Source: Colocasia esculenta (taxonomy: Eukaryota > Streptophyta > Magnoliopsida > Alismatales > Araceae). Taken from it: 64,000 nucleotides of DNA. The notes beneath the pieces are model-generated. The model was not told the DNA's origin and made no database searches. It saw nothing but the letters and a program-made list of their open reading frames with translations. The number at the start of each line of letters is the position of its first letter. The first letter of the stretch is position 1. Where the stretch lies: contig CM024766.1 of NCBI GenBank assembly GCA_014218235.1, positions 69,057,207 to 69,121,206 of the forward strand, in the 5' to 3' direction. Positions 33,642 to 45,478 of this stretch are shown piece after piece. Made by a program: the position numbers and the translations under genes.

Positions 33642-33943
33642 AGAAGGTCCAATAGATTAGATCCCATGGTACTGTCTGGGGGCTGTGGCATAGTAGCTTG
33701 GTACGTCCACAACCAATGAGTCTGGTGAGTCATTACAGAGGTAACCACTCACATGAATTGGAAGGAGTTCTAACACATTGGAAGTAGTTCTGATGGGTTT
33801 TGACTCACGACCAGTCTGATATTGAGCCTAGAGGGTCACATACAAAAGATGGAATGACGTGGTGAATAAAGGATCACATAAGGGTTATCCGATTGGCCAC
33901 GCGTAGCCAGTACGACAATCACACAGAAGAGGGTCATTCAGAC

Positions 33944-34378
33944 CAATTCGGGTCAACCTAAAAAACCAAACCGAACCAACCGATTTGGTTCGGTTTAGTT
34001 CGGTTTGGTGTGTGTTTGGTTCAGTTCAGCTTCACTTCTTCACTTCTTGTGAAGCTGAATTGAATCAAATAAATCAAATAAATTGAAATTTTTTTATAAT
34101 AATGGTAATATTTTGTAATATACATGTTATAAATATAAAAAACATTACATAGCTAAATTTAAATAAAATATACACTTTTATTTTATCTTCATTTTAAATG
34201 TATAAATATTAACAAATCTATTTATAATTAATTAAAATATTAAAATTTAGTTTGAATTGACCAAATCGAATTGACCCACAAAATCTCAATTTGGTTTGAT
34301 TCGATTTGAGGGCTTCATTTGGTTTAGTTTGGGTTGGATAAAAAAGGTCCAACCCAGATCAAACAGTGAACAACCCTA
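33944..34378. mobile_element. MITE-like insertion, about 435 bp, in the Cop4 upstream region
   Basis: An A/T-rich core (about 34080-34260) is flanked by degenerate inverted arms rich in AACCAAACCGAACC and GGTTTGATTCG. The flanking 8-mers ATTCAGAC (33936-33943) and ATTTAGAC (34379-34386) match at 7 of 8 bases, and removing the insert restores the surrounding repeat unit. An 8-bp duplication suggests an hAT-type element. No coding capacity. Confidence 0.5.
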
Positions 34379-34695
34379 ATTTAGACTACAATTTGAGTTG
34401 TAGTTAGGATGGATGATCCTGGCAACAATCACTTTTGTAGCCAGGGTCATTCAGACTATAGTATGAGTTGTAGTCAGGATGACTGATCCTAGCAACAATT
34501 ACTTATGTCGCCAGGATGTCCTGGCCACAAAAGTTGTTGTAGTCAAGATAGCTGATCCTGGCGACATAGTTTGTTGTCATCAAAGAGTCTAACGACATAC
34601 AATGGCGTCTACGGAAGTCTAACTTCTGCATCCTAGTTCCCTACCAAGCATGGCCGCATGACTTACGAGCCACGCACGGATGCCTTCTCCTCCCT

Positions 34696-34703
34696 CTATA
34701 TAG
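34696..34703 (+). promoter_or_regulatory. TATA box, Cop4 LTR-like region
   Basis: CTATATAG in CCCTCTATATAGGTGG, followed after about 40 bp by a CT-rich tract (34738-34795), a usual plant core promoter and leader arrangement. Confidence 0.55.
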
Positions 34704-35181
34704 GTGGAAGGTGTGGGAGAGAGCTACAAGCTAAGCTCTCTCCCACCAAACCCTCTTCCTCTCCTCTTTTCACTCTCTTGCTCTCTTCCAAGGTGAGAAG
34801 AGAAGTGAGAGGCAAGAGGGGCTGACCCCTCTTACCCTTGTTGTTGTTGCTGGCTTTGCTGCTGTTGTTGCTACGGCTTCAACGCCACTACTGCTTGGTG
34901 CTACTGGGAGTTGCACAGTAGAGAGAGGAGGAGTTGTCACCATCGACATCCATCATGTGGACACTACTAGAGAGGAGTTTGTGAGAGTTTCTTTGACTAG
35001 CGGGTCGAGTTATGCTCTTCAGGGGCCATACAAGCACCCTTAGGTGTGAAAGTCTCCCTCTCATTGGGTCAATGGTTGGCGCCTCGAACATCATCTCGGC
35101 CCAATAACAAATTGAAGGGAATCATTTTGTTTTGAAATTTATTTTGTTGCATATATGATGCCCTGATGTGATTCCTAATAG

Positions 35182-35194
35182 TGGTATTAGATCC
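35182..35194 (+). other. Possible primer binding site of Cop4
   Basis: TGGTATTAGATCC resembles the met-initiator PBS TGGTATCAGAGCC with three mismatches. The LTR end before it is not convincing. Confidence 0.4.
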
Positions 35195-36854
35195 TTGGTT
35201 CATGGGATGACATATGCTTTTGGTTTCATGCATTTGGAAGTGTTTTCTGCTTGCACTGCCTTTTTGCAGTTTCGACGATATACTTATTATCACCAGAATG
35301 TCTGATCACATAATGCATTGTTGCCAGGGTCCTTCAGAATACAGTTTGAGTTGTAGTTAGGGTTCGACCCTGGCGATATAGTGTGTTGTCACCAAAGTCC
35401 TTTAGACTATAGTCTGAGTTGTAGTCAAGATGTTCTGACCATAAAAGTTGTTGTAATTAGGATATTTGACCCTGTAGACATAATTTATTGTCGCAAGAGT
35501 CCTTCAGACTATAGTCTGTATTATAGTCAAGGTTTGACTCTAGCCATAAACTATACTGTCGCATGGATGACTGAGTGCACTACATCTGAAGTGTTCAGAA
35601 CATGGGATTAAGTGTTAATATGGTGTTTTGTCCCAGATTAAATGTTAATCTTAGACTAATTAATTAAAGTTTTTAATTAATTAATATCCTTATAGCTATT
35701 AATATACATGATGTATATGAATGTGCGGATAATCATGGACCAATGTGTGATACTTGGAGATTGTGTATGTATGTGGATGGTGATTTATCAGGGCTTGCCG
35801 AGCCTGTCTCTCTTTCTTATTAAAGTCGTTATATACTTCTACCTCCCTCCAATTATGTACATTCCCTTGATGTGACCAAGATTTCTTAATTGAAAAAAAT
35901 GTATAATTTTGGGCCTGCGTACCTATAGTTACTTGTAATTATTGTAATCACTTGAAATGACATTATAATGGTGCGACGGAAGCATGGTAAAGAACCGACA
36001 GACCTAATGAAGAAGAGACCAAAATCACCATGCATGGGATGTGTCGAGGACACACATAGAGTTGTGATCAAGTCTTAAGGCTCAGGCTTGATCAAATTTG
36101 TATCCAATCCATGATCATCCGGTGTGGCTATTAGTATATATATGATATATATATATACATTTATGCACTTATTAGGTACATATTTGCATGCGATGTAAAT
36201 ATATACTAAATAAATGTGTAGGACACGTATTATTTACCTATGAGACCAAATTGGATAAAATCCTTCCATAATTAATATTAAGTCAGAAAGTGTGAGGCAA
36301 TAAGATTGGCCCATATGACCTCCCATCTTTATAAGGAAAATGTTTTTTCTTGATATGGACTAAGTTGGTGGAGTCACTCCGGGCTCACCTATATTGAGAA
36401 TTGATATCCACCCTACGACATGGAGATGACAAAGATGGCTTAAGGACATGCTATGCTTGGAAAAGTCACTCTAGGGCCTATCGTCGAACCAAGTCCATCA
36501 TGTAATGATGGTTTAGACTTAATCGAATATTGTGATTGGAAGAGTCACTCCGGACCATGATGATTCGGAGGCCGAAAAGATCAGAAATCACAAAGAGTTG
36601 TGATTGGAAAGAGTTTCCTACCTTTTGGACTTGGTGTGATTGGTCGAGTCCCTCGATGTCACATCAATGCACCAATTGAATTCCGATCCCCACTAGAAGT
36701 TTGATGGAAACTTCGATTCACATGTTAGAGGGAGACATGTGTTTTGTGAGAAAATAGTGGGAATAAAATTAAGATAAAAGTGCATGTCTATTTTTTTAAA
36801 ATCTAAAAGTCTATATGTTATTAATCTTTTGCTACATTTTTTACTTTTCAAAAT
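35195..36854 (+). other. Non-coding leader between the Cop4 PBS and gag
   Basis: More ACTATAGT units occur at 35336-35560, with the perfect palindrome CAGACTATAGTCTG at 35506-35519. At 36360-36670 a diverged repeat with GTGATTGGAAGAGTCACTCC recurs three to four times. No ORF with recognisable similarity. Confidence 0.5.
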
Positions 36855-38823
36855 ATGTCACTTTCAAATCCTCTCTGTGGCATATTTGATGTTAATCGGT
36901 TCACTGGTCCTAATTATGTGGATTGGCTCCAAAATTTGAAAAGTATTCTTACATCGGAGAAAATCGCATATGTCCTCTATGAAATTGTGCCCAAGCCGAT
37001 TGAAGGGGCTAGAGAGGATGATATCACTCGCTATAAGAAGTACAAGGATGACTCAAGTCCTACTCAGTGTTATATGTTGGCCTCTATGACTCCCGTGTTG
37101 CAGAGACAACATGAAAAGATGGACATACAATCCATTATCCTACATCTCTGCAAACTGTTTGAGAAGGAAGGGAGAACTTGGTGATATGATATATCAAAGA
37201 GTCTCTTCCGGAATAGGATGACTGAGAGGGCATCAGTTCAAAACCATATCCTAAAAATGATTGAGTGGATAGAGCAATTAGTGGCTCTAGGACTTATCCT
37301 AGAGGATGAGCTCTACGTAGACTTTATATTCCAATCCCTTCTAGATTCCATTTCTCATTCATAATGAACTTCAATATGCACAAGATTGACTCCACCTTGC
37401 CTGAGCTATTCAATATGTTGAGAGATGCAGGATGGCATCAAGAAAGAGAAGTCAGTTCTCCATGTTGATGAAAAGGAAGGCAAAGAAGACCCTTAAGAAG
37501 GGCAAAGGCAAGAGAAAGCAGCCGGGTAAGGCAAAAGTTGCCATGAAAGAGCTGACTAAGGACAAAGGACAAAGGACTGTGCTTCCACTGTGGTAAGGAT
37601 GGGCATTGGAAGAGGAACTGCAAGGAATACCTTGTGAAGAAGGCAAAGCAGAAGCTTAGAGAAGCTTTAGGTACATTTATGGTTGATATCCATTTGTCAT
37701 ATATCAATGATAAAGTATGGGTATTAGATACTGGATGTGCATCTCATGTTTGCAATGTGTTGCAAATTCTGACAAGGCATAGGAGATTGGTGAAGAGAGA
37801 GGTGGACTTAAAGATGGGAAATGACGCAAATATTGCAGTTGTTTCCATTGGCGAGACCACCCTACAGGCGCTCGAACGAGCATCTTTTGTTTTAGAAACA
37901 TGCTATTTTGTACCTTCAATTATTAGGAACATTATCTCAGTGTCTTGTATGACAAGGATGGGATACAAGTTTCATTTTGAGAATAATAATTGTTCTATAT
38001 TTCTTAATGATGAGATCATAATTAAGGGGTCTTTGACAAATAATTTGTACTTAATAGATGTCGCTCCACATATCATGAATGTACAGAGCGTGTCTAAAAG
38101 GAAAAGAAATGATGTATTCCTATGGCATTGTAGGCTAAGTCATATCCATGAAGGAAGAATTAAAAGGTTGCTAAAGGATGGGTATGTGGATCCATTTGAT
38201 TATGAATCATATGCAACATGTGAATCTTGCCTACAAGGGAAGATGACCAACTCTCTCTTTAGTAGTACTGGTGAGAGAGCCTTCGAGTTATTAAAACTCA
38301 TACTTACATATGCATGTGGACCTATGTCCACACATGCCAAAAGTGGGTACTCCTCCTTCATTACATTCACTGATGATTTCTCTAGGTATGGACATGTGTA
38401 CTTAATGAAGTACAAGTCTGAGACTTTTGAGAAATTCAGAGAATATAAGAATGAAGTGGAGAACCAAATTGAAAAGAGTATTAGGACTCTTTGATCAAAT
38501 TGAAGAGAAGAATACTTGAGTATGGAGTTCACACAATTTCTCAAGGACTATGGGATCTTGTCCCAATGGACTCTTCCTTATGCACCTCAGCTCATTAGTG
38601 TAGAGGAAAGGAGGAACCACACATTGTTGGACATGGTGAGGTCTATGATATGTTTTGCCAACCTTCCCATCTCATTCTTGGGCCATGCCGTAGAGACTGG
38701 AGCTTACCATCTGAACAGAATTCTGACTAAAGTAGTAGTGTCTCCTTCTTATGAGATATGGAAAGGGAAGAAGCCTAATCTTAAGTTTGTTAAGATTTGA
38801 GGTTGCTCTGCTCACGTTAAATG
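36855..38823 (+). pseudogene. Cop4 gag-pol remnant (gag, zinc knuckle, protease, integrase), truncated before RT
   Basis: Gag begins at 36855 (MSLSNPLCGIFDVNRFTG, then YVDWLQNLKSIL), a type common in plant copia elements outside the Sirevirus clade, with a stop at 37182 and later frame changes. The zinc knuckle CFHCGKDGHWKRNC is at 37580-37621. Protease reads VWVLDTGCASHVCN near 37716. GAG-pre-integrase reads LWHCRLSHIHEGRI, CESCLQGKMT; the integrase continues past a break at 38494 (SQWTLPYAPQ, RRNHTLLDMVRSM) to about 38820. The coding region ends abruptly at the LTR at 38824, so RT and RNase H are missing. Confidence 0.85.
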
Positions 38824-39751
38824 TGTTGAACCACTCTTATATATTATCTTTTTATTTTGGTGATAACAACACTCATGTTTATCATAATCATCCTAAATAT
38901 ATTTCAATATCATTCTTTATCTCATGAATATTGTATTTTCCATCGTTTCATAAAGATTTACACTGATCTGTTACTTAGACATTTGAAATTCAACTTCGTC
39001 ATGCATGTTTTGATCATATTTAGTCGAAGCTAGCTTCGTCATATCCTTCTTGTCACCTTCTCTTGATAAAGAGCTTTGTGTTTAAGTGTTTACCCCATTC
39101 ACACTTGACTTTGGTTCTATAAACACCCTTAGAAATGCTTCTCTTATTCGTTATAATCAAGCTTTGGCTTTTACTCATGTCATATCTAAGCATATTTGTA
39201 GAGAACTTCCTACTAGATGCAAGGAAAAATTTCTTAGAAGTGTTGTTTATACAGTAATCATCCTTTCATGAGTTTTCATACCCATTCCATGTGTACAGAT
39301 TGTACTCTTATTAATCTATTCTTTCCTTCATGCAAGTGGTGTTTAGAAATGTAAATAAGACCCTTTAGATGTTGTTAACCATGTTTGCAATCATAGGAAC
39401 ACTTGGTAGAGTTTCTTGAGGTAGTATTACACCATTTTTGGAAGTTTAGCATGCGACTGTCGATAGTTAGAACCCATCTGTCGACAGGTTTCAAGCTTCC
39501 AGAACCCAAAAATGCAGAAACACCAGTAGATGTCGATAGACAGACTTCATCTATTGACAGATGGCCTTCATCTGTTGACAGTCACCTTTGGCCTGTCGAC
39601 AGACAGAGACCAGGTTCCAGAAATCTGGTTATGGACGGACAGTGGCTATCGACAGCCACTCTCTGGCTATTGACATACACTTGTCTGTGGTGTTTAACCA
39701 GATTTGTTTCATGTCCAACCAAAGGTGATACATTTTGGTATTAACCCAACA
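38824..39751 (+). repeat. Isolated copia LTR (928 bp), related to the Cop3 LTR
   Basis: Starts TGTTGAACCACTC...TTTGGTGATAACA, close to the Cop3 LTR start, and ends ACCCAACA. GTCGAC-type words (GTCGAT, GTCGAC, GTTGAC) lie at 39459/39480 and 39532/39553/39574/39595, spaced 21 bp. No PBS or polypurine tract adjoins it. Flanking 5-mers (AAATG, AGTTG) differ, so it is either a rearranged solo LTR or one end of a deleted element. Confidence 0.65.
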
Positions 39752-41240
39752 AGTTGTTCCCCTCATTTTCTTGAATTCCAACTACATTAACACTGAGAAG
39801 AACCATTCAATTTTCATCCACATCCAATTATGGAATGTTCTTGAACACCCCCAAGTATAATTGATTCCTACATAGCTACACCCATCTGAAGTCATTGGCA
39901 TTGACTCCCAACCCTTTGCTACTAGTGAGATCTTGAGTACTTGTGTACCACACTTGAATATTTTACAGAAATAATTTATGATGACAATTTTTGGGTCTTT
40001 GGACTCAATTGAGATATATGCCTGTGCAAGTGGGGCTGATCCAGTCCCGAGAGGAGCACCCGAATTCGTTTGATGACCGTGCTGAACGATAATGGATCTC
40101 TTGGATGTTTGGCATTGCATCATACTTGCTTGATTGGTCATCATCTTATTTTATCATGAGTTGAACATGTACTTGAACTAGAATGTGTATATTATCCTGA
40201 ATTCTTTTCTATGCAAGTTTAACTCAGTACTCTTGTTCTATAATTGTTATCTAATTGACATGGCTATACAGTCGTCCTTGATATTTAATAGTGCTACCAA
40301 ATAAGTCTCTTGCCCAATTCTTTGATTATCTTAGCCTTTTGATTAGAATTGGTGAATCCTATTGGGCACAATTACTCATTAAATCTTACTTTTTTAGGTG
40401 AACATGATAAGCCTAGCTCTTAAGAGGGTGTGCTGAGTGGGTCAATCAGTCGATGGAGTTCCTTAGATTACCCTCCCAACCCTTTGCTACTAGTGAGATC
40501 TTGAGTACTTGTGTACCACACTTGAATATTTTACAGAAATAATTTATGATGACAATTTTTGGGTCTTTGGACTCAATTGAGATGTATGCCTGTGCAAGTG
40601 GAGCTGATCCAGTCCTGAGAGGAGCACCCGAATTCGTTTGATGACCGTGCTGAACGATAATGGATCTCTTGGATGTTTGGCATTGCATCATACTTGCTTG
40701 ATTGGTCATCATCTTATTTTATCATGAGTTGAACATGTACTTGAACTAGAATGTGTATATTATCCTGAATTCTTTTCTATGCAAGTTTAACTCAGTACTC
40801 TTGTTCTATAATTGTTATCTAATTGACATGGCTATACAGTCGTCCTTGATATTTAATAGTGCTACCAAATAAGTCTCTTGCCCAATTCTTTGATTATCTT
40901 AGCCTTTTGATTAGAATTGGTGAATCCTATTGGGCACAATTACTCATTAAATCTTACTTTTTTAGGTGAACATGATAAGCCTAGCTCTTAAGAGGGTGTG
41001 CTGAGTGGGTCAATCAGTCGATGGAGTTCCTTAGATTACCCTTCTAGTATTGTAGTAGAAGAATGGAAATGTTATTTTGTTTTCTTTTTCTTACTCCTCT
41101 TGTGGATTGTTACGAGCTGTACTATGTAATGAAAGCTTCCGAAATAATGACGACAAATGTATAAAAATATAAGCTCTACTTCTTAAGTCTATTTTTTTTT
41201 CTGTCATTTCTGATAAACAGACATTTATTAGGACATGACA
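39752..41240 (+). repeat. Right part of the Gyp2 5' LTR, containing a 568-bp tandem duplication
   Basis: Ends GGACATGACA at 41240, seven bases before a PBS. The LTR start is not found and was probably lost at the 39751 junction. Apparent minus-strand ORFs (39782-40144, 40446-40712) are the same sequence twice and show no domain. Confidence 0.55.
39905..41041 (+). repeat. Tandem duplication, two 568-bp copies
   Basis: Copy one starts at 39905 (CTCCCAACCCTTTGC) and copy two at 40473, and I see only a few single-base differences (for example near 40022/40583 and 40054/40616). The second copy ends at about 41041. Confidence 0.92.
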
Positions 41241-41247
41241 GATAATT

Positions 41248-41260
41248 TGGTATTAGAGCC
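41248..41260 (+). other. Primer binding site of Gyp2
   Basis: TGGTATTAGAGCC, met-initiator type with one mismatch. Confidence 0.75.
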
Positions 41261-41377
41261 TTAGGTTCCATAAACCTAGGGAATGACCAGTGAGTTGGGG
41301 TAGAAATCTAGGATTAGTTATAAAGGTAATAGTGATTTTGTGTGTGTGTATATACTTAATTTGTTGTTTGCTACAGA

Positions 41378-41713
41378 ATGGATATGAATGCTCAGAAACG
41401 GCTAGTGTCTGCAATGGAATTACTCCGTCAGGATGTGGAGTTATATGCTCAAGCCCAAAGGGAAGCACATATGCAAATAAAGGAGAAAGTATTGAAGCTA
41501 ACTGCTGGCGCATTTCTGGCGGGAAATCCCCATCCTTCCTTGGAGACTATGACCCAAATAATGTGCAATCTGGATAGTCTAAAGTTAGGACAAGATAGGC
41601 TACTCCATCAGGTTGAAGGGTATTGGGAGGTACTGTTTGAAGCAGCAAGAGAGCTATACCATGGGCCTGGGGGTGAGCAACAGCCGTCCGTGGAATCTGC
41701 CACACAAACCTGA
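41378..41713 (+). CDS. Small ORF (111 aa) in the Gyp2 leader
   Basis: An open frame of 111 codons lies between PBS and gag. It is rich in Q, E, L and K with a possible helical character (residues about 1-50: RLVSAMELLRQDVELYAQAQ). I recognise no domain. It is open although the gag downstream has several stops. It could be an extra leader protein or a chance frame; I have no second copy in the window for comparison. Confidence 0.35.
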   Translation: MDMNAQKRLVSAMELLRQDVELYAQAQREAHMQIKEKVLKLTAGAFLAGNPHPSLETMTQIMCNLDSLKLGQDRLLHQVEGYWEVLFEAARELYHGPGGEQQPSVESATQT

Positions 41714-42042
41714 AGCAAGCTAGGAAATTAGAAACTTACTTTTGTTAACCTCTCCTTTTGTTAGTAGTGGGTTATCTATATAACTCTACATGTTTATGTG
41801 TAATGAGAGGTTAAAGGTGGTGATAATGTTATAAATATTTTTGGCTTACTAAGGATGATGTAAATATTTTTGGCTTATTAGGATAAGAATGATGGTGATG
41901 TAAATATTTTTGGCTTGTCAATGAAAAGTATGTATGTTCTGTGATAACAGAAAATTTGTATGTGATGAATGTGTGTATTGGTTTGGGTGATGATATTAAT
42001 GTATGAATTGTTGGATGTCTCAGATATTTTCTTAAATTAAGT

Positions 42043-43422
42043 ATGGAGGGAGGCGATGCAAATTGGAAGAAGATGGAAAGCTCAATGCATGATCTGACCC
42101 GAGTGATGAGGACAGTGGCTAAGAACAACACTCATAATGGAACAAATTTGTTTAAGGATTTCCGAAGTCTAGATCCCCCAAGGTTTGCAGGTAGCACGGA
42201 TCCAGATGAAGCTGAAAATTGGTTAAAAGATATTGAAAGAATTTTTAAGGTGATCTGATGTGCAGAAGAGGATAAGATACGTCTAGAAACATTCCAATTG
42301 GATCGGGATGCCCGAGCGTGGTGGGAAACTGTAGAATCTACTATAGAGGATCCAAATCAGATAGGTTGGGAGGAATGTGTGGAATTGTTCTATGATTAGT
42401 ATTTTTCTAAGGTGGTTCAAGAAATGAAAGGCTAATGAGTTTGCTAATCTAAAGCAACTCAGAATGTCGGTGTCGGAATATGAAGCACAGTTTGCTCGAC
42501 TGTCTAAGTATGATTCTCATCTAGTAGCCACAAAAAAATTGAAGGCGAAAAGATTTATGAACAGTCTACGTCCAAACTTCATTACTCAGTTAACACCCCA
42601 TTTAATTACCACATATTCTAAAATGGTTAAAAGAGCCTTGGCTTTAGAAGCTGCCAATGAAATAATGGAAAAGATTAGAGGAGAGTCTGGTGAAAGTTCT
42701 TCCGCGACTGACCGTAAAAGGAAGTTTGAGATAGGAAATGCCCCTAAAGTACAACAGTCCACCAAGAAAGCAGGAAAAGCTCTAGTTGGGAATAAGGATG
42801 TTTGTTGACATTGCCATCTCAGTGGACACAAGACTGAGAATTGTTGGCGTAGGTTGGGTGCTTGCCTCTGATGTGGAAGTAATCAACATCGGATTCCTGA
42901 ATGTCCTATGATGAAGAATGCACCAGAAACCCAGAATCCCCGAGCCAAACAAGGACATCTACAAGCCATTCAGGAAGTGGAACCTGAATCTCCGCAAGAG
43001 GGCGTACTTATTGAAGGTACACTTTTAGTAAACTCTAAACCTACATATATTTTATTTGATTCGGGAGCTACACATTCCTTTATTAGTCAAGACTTTGCTA
43101 GATCCTTGGGAATACAATCAGTTCCATTACCTGTACAACTAGAAGTAGCTACTCCTCTGAGTGAGGGTAAGAAACTTAAGGAATATTACCCTGCCAGTCA
43201 AATTCTAGTTAAAGAACAAAATTTTCCGGGTGATTTGATATGCCTTGAAATGTGGGATTATGATGTAATTCTTGGGGTAGATTGGCTATCTAAACACCAT
43301 GCAAATTTGGATTGTCAATTAAGGCAAGTAACTTTTCTGGGTAAGGAGGTTTACTTCATGACTTTTGATATACCTCGTATAAGAAGTATACCCATAATCT
43401 CGGAAGTTAAAGCATGCAAGTT
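42043..43422 (+). pseudogene. gag: gag and protease of Gyp2 (Tekay-like gypsy), decayed
   Basis: Starts at 42043 (MEGGDANWKKMES). The retrotrans_gag core is readable: RFAGSTDPDEAENWLKDIERIF, then LETFQLDRDARAWWETV, then MSVSEYEAQFARLSKY. Stops (near 42256, 42805 and in the second knuckle) and a frameshift near 42420 break it. The knuckle HCHLSGHKTENCW has a stop in place of a residue next to its first Cys. The protease is open: FDSGATHSFISQDFARSL with DSG at 43058-43066, and DVILGVDWLSKHHAN. Sequence stops abruptly at about 43422 (EVKACKL), where the LINE begins. The LQ-DRDARAWW region has no intron, unlike Gyp3. Confidence 0.9.
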
Positions 43423-45478
43423 GGGTTCTCTCCTAACCCATTCTACAAGCTTCAGGTGAAGCTAAAGGCTGTGAAGATATCTCTTAAGCTCTGGAATAAG
43501 TCTGAGTTCGGTCATCTTCAGGATAACATTAAGAAAGCTGAGGAGCAAATTATTTTGATGCAAGATAATTTTGATTCCTCTCCTACTGTGGAGCACCGCT
43601 CTAATCTCAATAAAGGAAATGCTAATCTCAGGCGGATTCTTCATTGCCAGGAGATTTTTTGGTGGCAAAAATCTAGAGTTAAATGGTTGGAAGAGGGTGA
43701 TCGCAACACAGCATTCTATCATGCTGCTGTCCAGGGCCGGCGTTCTAGAAATTTTATTAACAGGCTTAAAATCAATGGTGCATGGTGCGATGATCAGAAA
43801 ATGCTTATGGAGGAGGCTGAGTGGTTTTTTCAGAATTTGCTTTCTTCTGAGGCCCATAGTATTGATACCAATCTGTTAAATACCATTCCTAGTCTTATAT
43901 CTGTTGAGGACAATCATATGCACACTGCCATGCCTTCTCCTGAGGAGGTAAAATCAACTGTTTGGAGTATGAATGGAGACAACGCTCCTAGTCCGGATGG
44001 CTTTTCAGGGAAATTTTACACTTTGTGATGGGATATTATCGGCCAGGATGTTTTTGATGCTGTTTGTGGTTTTTTTGCTGGTTTTCCACTCCCAAAAGGA
44101 GTTTCCTCTTCCATTATTGCTCTCATTCCAAAAGTGGACAATCCTACTAGCTACAACCAATACCGCCCGATCAGCCTTTGTAACTTCTGCTATAAGATTG
44201 TCTCTTCTATCATATGCAACATGCTCTCAACTGTTTTGCCTTCTATTCTTTCCATGGAGCAGGGTGCCTTTTTGAAAGGGAGGAACATCATGGACAATGT
44301 TTACCTGGCTTGACAGCTAGTTTATGACCTTGGCAGGAAAGTTCATGGTCATAATGTTATTCTTAAACTTGATATGATGAAAGCATATGACAGGGTTGAA
44401 TGGGACTTCCTCCTGGCGGTTCTTCACAAGTTCGGTTTTTCTTCTAGATTCACTTCCTATGTGGCTATGCTTATTTCTAATTGTTGGTTTTCAGTTATTT
44501 TCAATGGCTCCCTTGCTGGGTTCTTTAAGTCTTCCAGAGGTTTACGTCAAGGGGATTCTCTAGCTCTGGCTCTTTTTATCATCATGGAAGAGACTCTCAG
44601 TAGGGGTATCTGCAAGTTGCTGGATAGTCGCCTCCTTCACCCTTATTCTGGACCTCGGGATTATATGACTATTTTTCACCTATTATATGCTGACGATACT
44701 CTTATCTTTCTCAATGGTCAGGCTAATAACATTCGTCAGTTCATGCACTTCATAAAGAGGTATGAGAAATCTTCTAGCCAAAGAGTCAATCATGGCAAAA
44801 GCTACTTTCTCATCTCCACTTCAGCTCCTCCTTGCATTGCTTCTAAGATTACCCGGATCACTGGGTTTCATCGCCAAAAAGGGGCAATGCTTTATCTGGG
44901 TGTGCCAATTAAGCAAGGTAGGAATATGGTGGTTGATTACAGGACTTTGATGGATAGAATAAATGCCCGAATCAGCAATTGGAAATCTAGATTTTTATCT
45001 AAAGCAGGTAGACTCTCTCTGATCAACTCGGTTCTTAATTCTATGCCTGTGTATCTTGCGTCTGCCTCCTGCATTCCTAAATATGTTCTATCTTTCATTG
45101 AGCACCTCTGTGCTGCCTTCTTCTGGGCTGGCTCTCCTAATGATAGACGCAGGCACTGGGTTTCTTGGTCTACTATTCAAAAGCCAATTCTTGAAGGTGG
45201 TGTCGATGTGCGCAGCTTGTAGCACGTGCAGTTATCTATGGTGATCAAGCTTATTTGGAACATTTACCATGGGTCTTCTATGTGGGTTACTTATGCTAAA
45301 GATAGACTTTTTAAATCTGGTCAGCTTGTTAGACATCCTCATGGCGTTTCTCGGAAGCTTTTTTATGCAGCGTATGATATTGTTAATCAGAATTCCAGAT
45401 GGATTTTGGGTAATGGGGCTGCTATCAGGTTTTTGGATGATACTTGGATCAGTCAAAGGCCACTCCGGCATAATCTTC
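43423..45478 (+). pseudogene. LINE (L1-type) ORF2 fragment, 5'-truncated
   Basis: Begins inside ORF2 with KLKAVKISLKLWNKSEFGHL, followed by WWQKSRVKWLEEGDRNTAFYH, the usual plant L1 linker before RT. RT motifs follow: YRPISLCNFCYKIVSS, QGAFLKGRNI, KLDMMKAYDRVEWDFL, GLRQGDSLALALF and the catalytic YADD at 44686-44697, then thumb (SNWKSRFLSKAGRL). In-frame stops near 44026, 44312 and 45220 inactivate it. 5' truncation is typical of target-primed insertion. It interrupts the Gyp2 protease-RT junction and is itself split by Gyp3 at 45478. Confidence 0.9.
45474..45478 (+). other. Left target-site duplication of Gyp3 (TCTTC)
   Basis: Matches TCTTC at 56940-56944 exactly. Confidence 0.93.

Larger units (their letters stand above)
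33642..35181 (+). repeat. Upstream/LTR-like region of Cop4 with ACTATAGT palindromes
   Basis: No clear LTR start. Repeated units of AGACTATAGT..GAGTTGTAGT..AGGAT type occur at about 34382-34620. A TATA box (CTATATAG, 34696-34703) is followed by a C/T-rich leader, as in a retrotransposon LTR promoter. TGGTATTAGATCC at 35182-35194 resembles a met-initiator PBS, which would put the LTR end just before it. Confidence 0.45.

Noticed and set aside
38824..39751. 3' LTR of Cop4
   Set aside because: It abuts the middle of Cop4 integrase with no polypurine tract, and its sequence is of the Cop3 LTR type, so it is an independent LTR.
39782..40712. Two homologous minus-strand ORFs
   Set aside because: Produced by the 568-bp tandem duplication inside an LTR; no domain, and the frame is not tested by divergence because the copies are too young.
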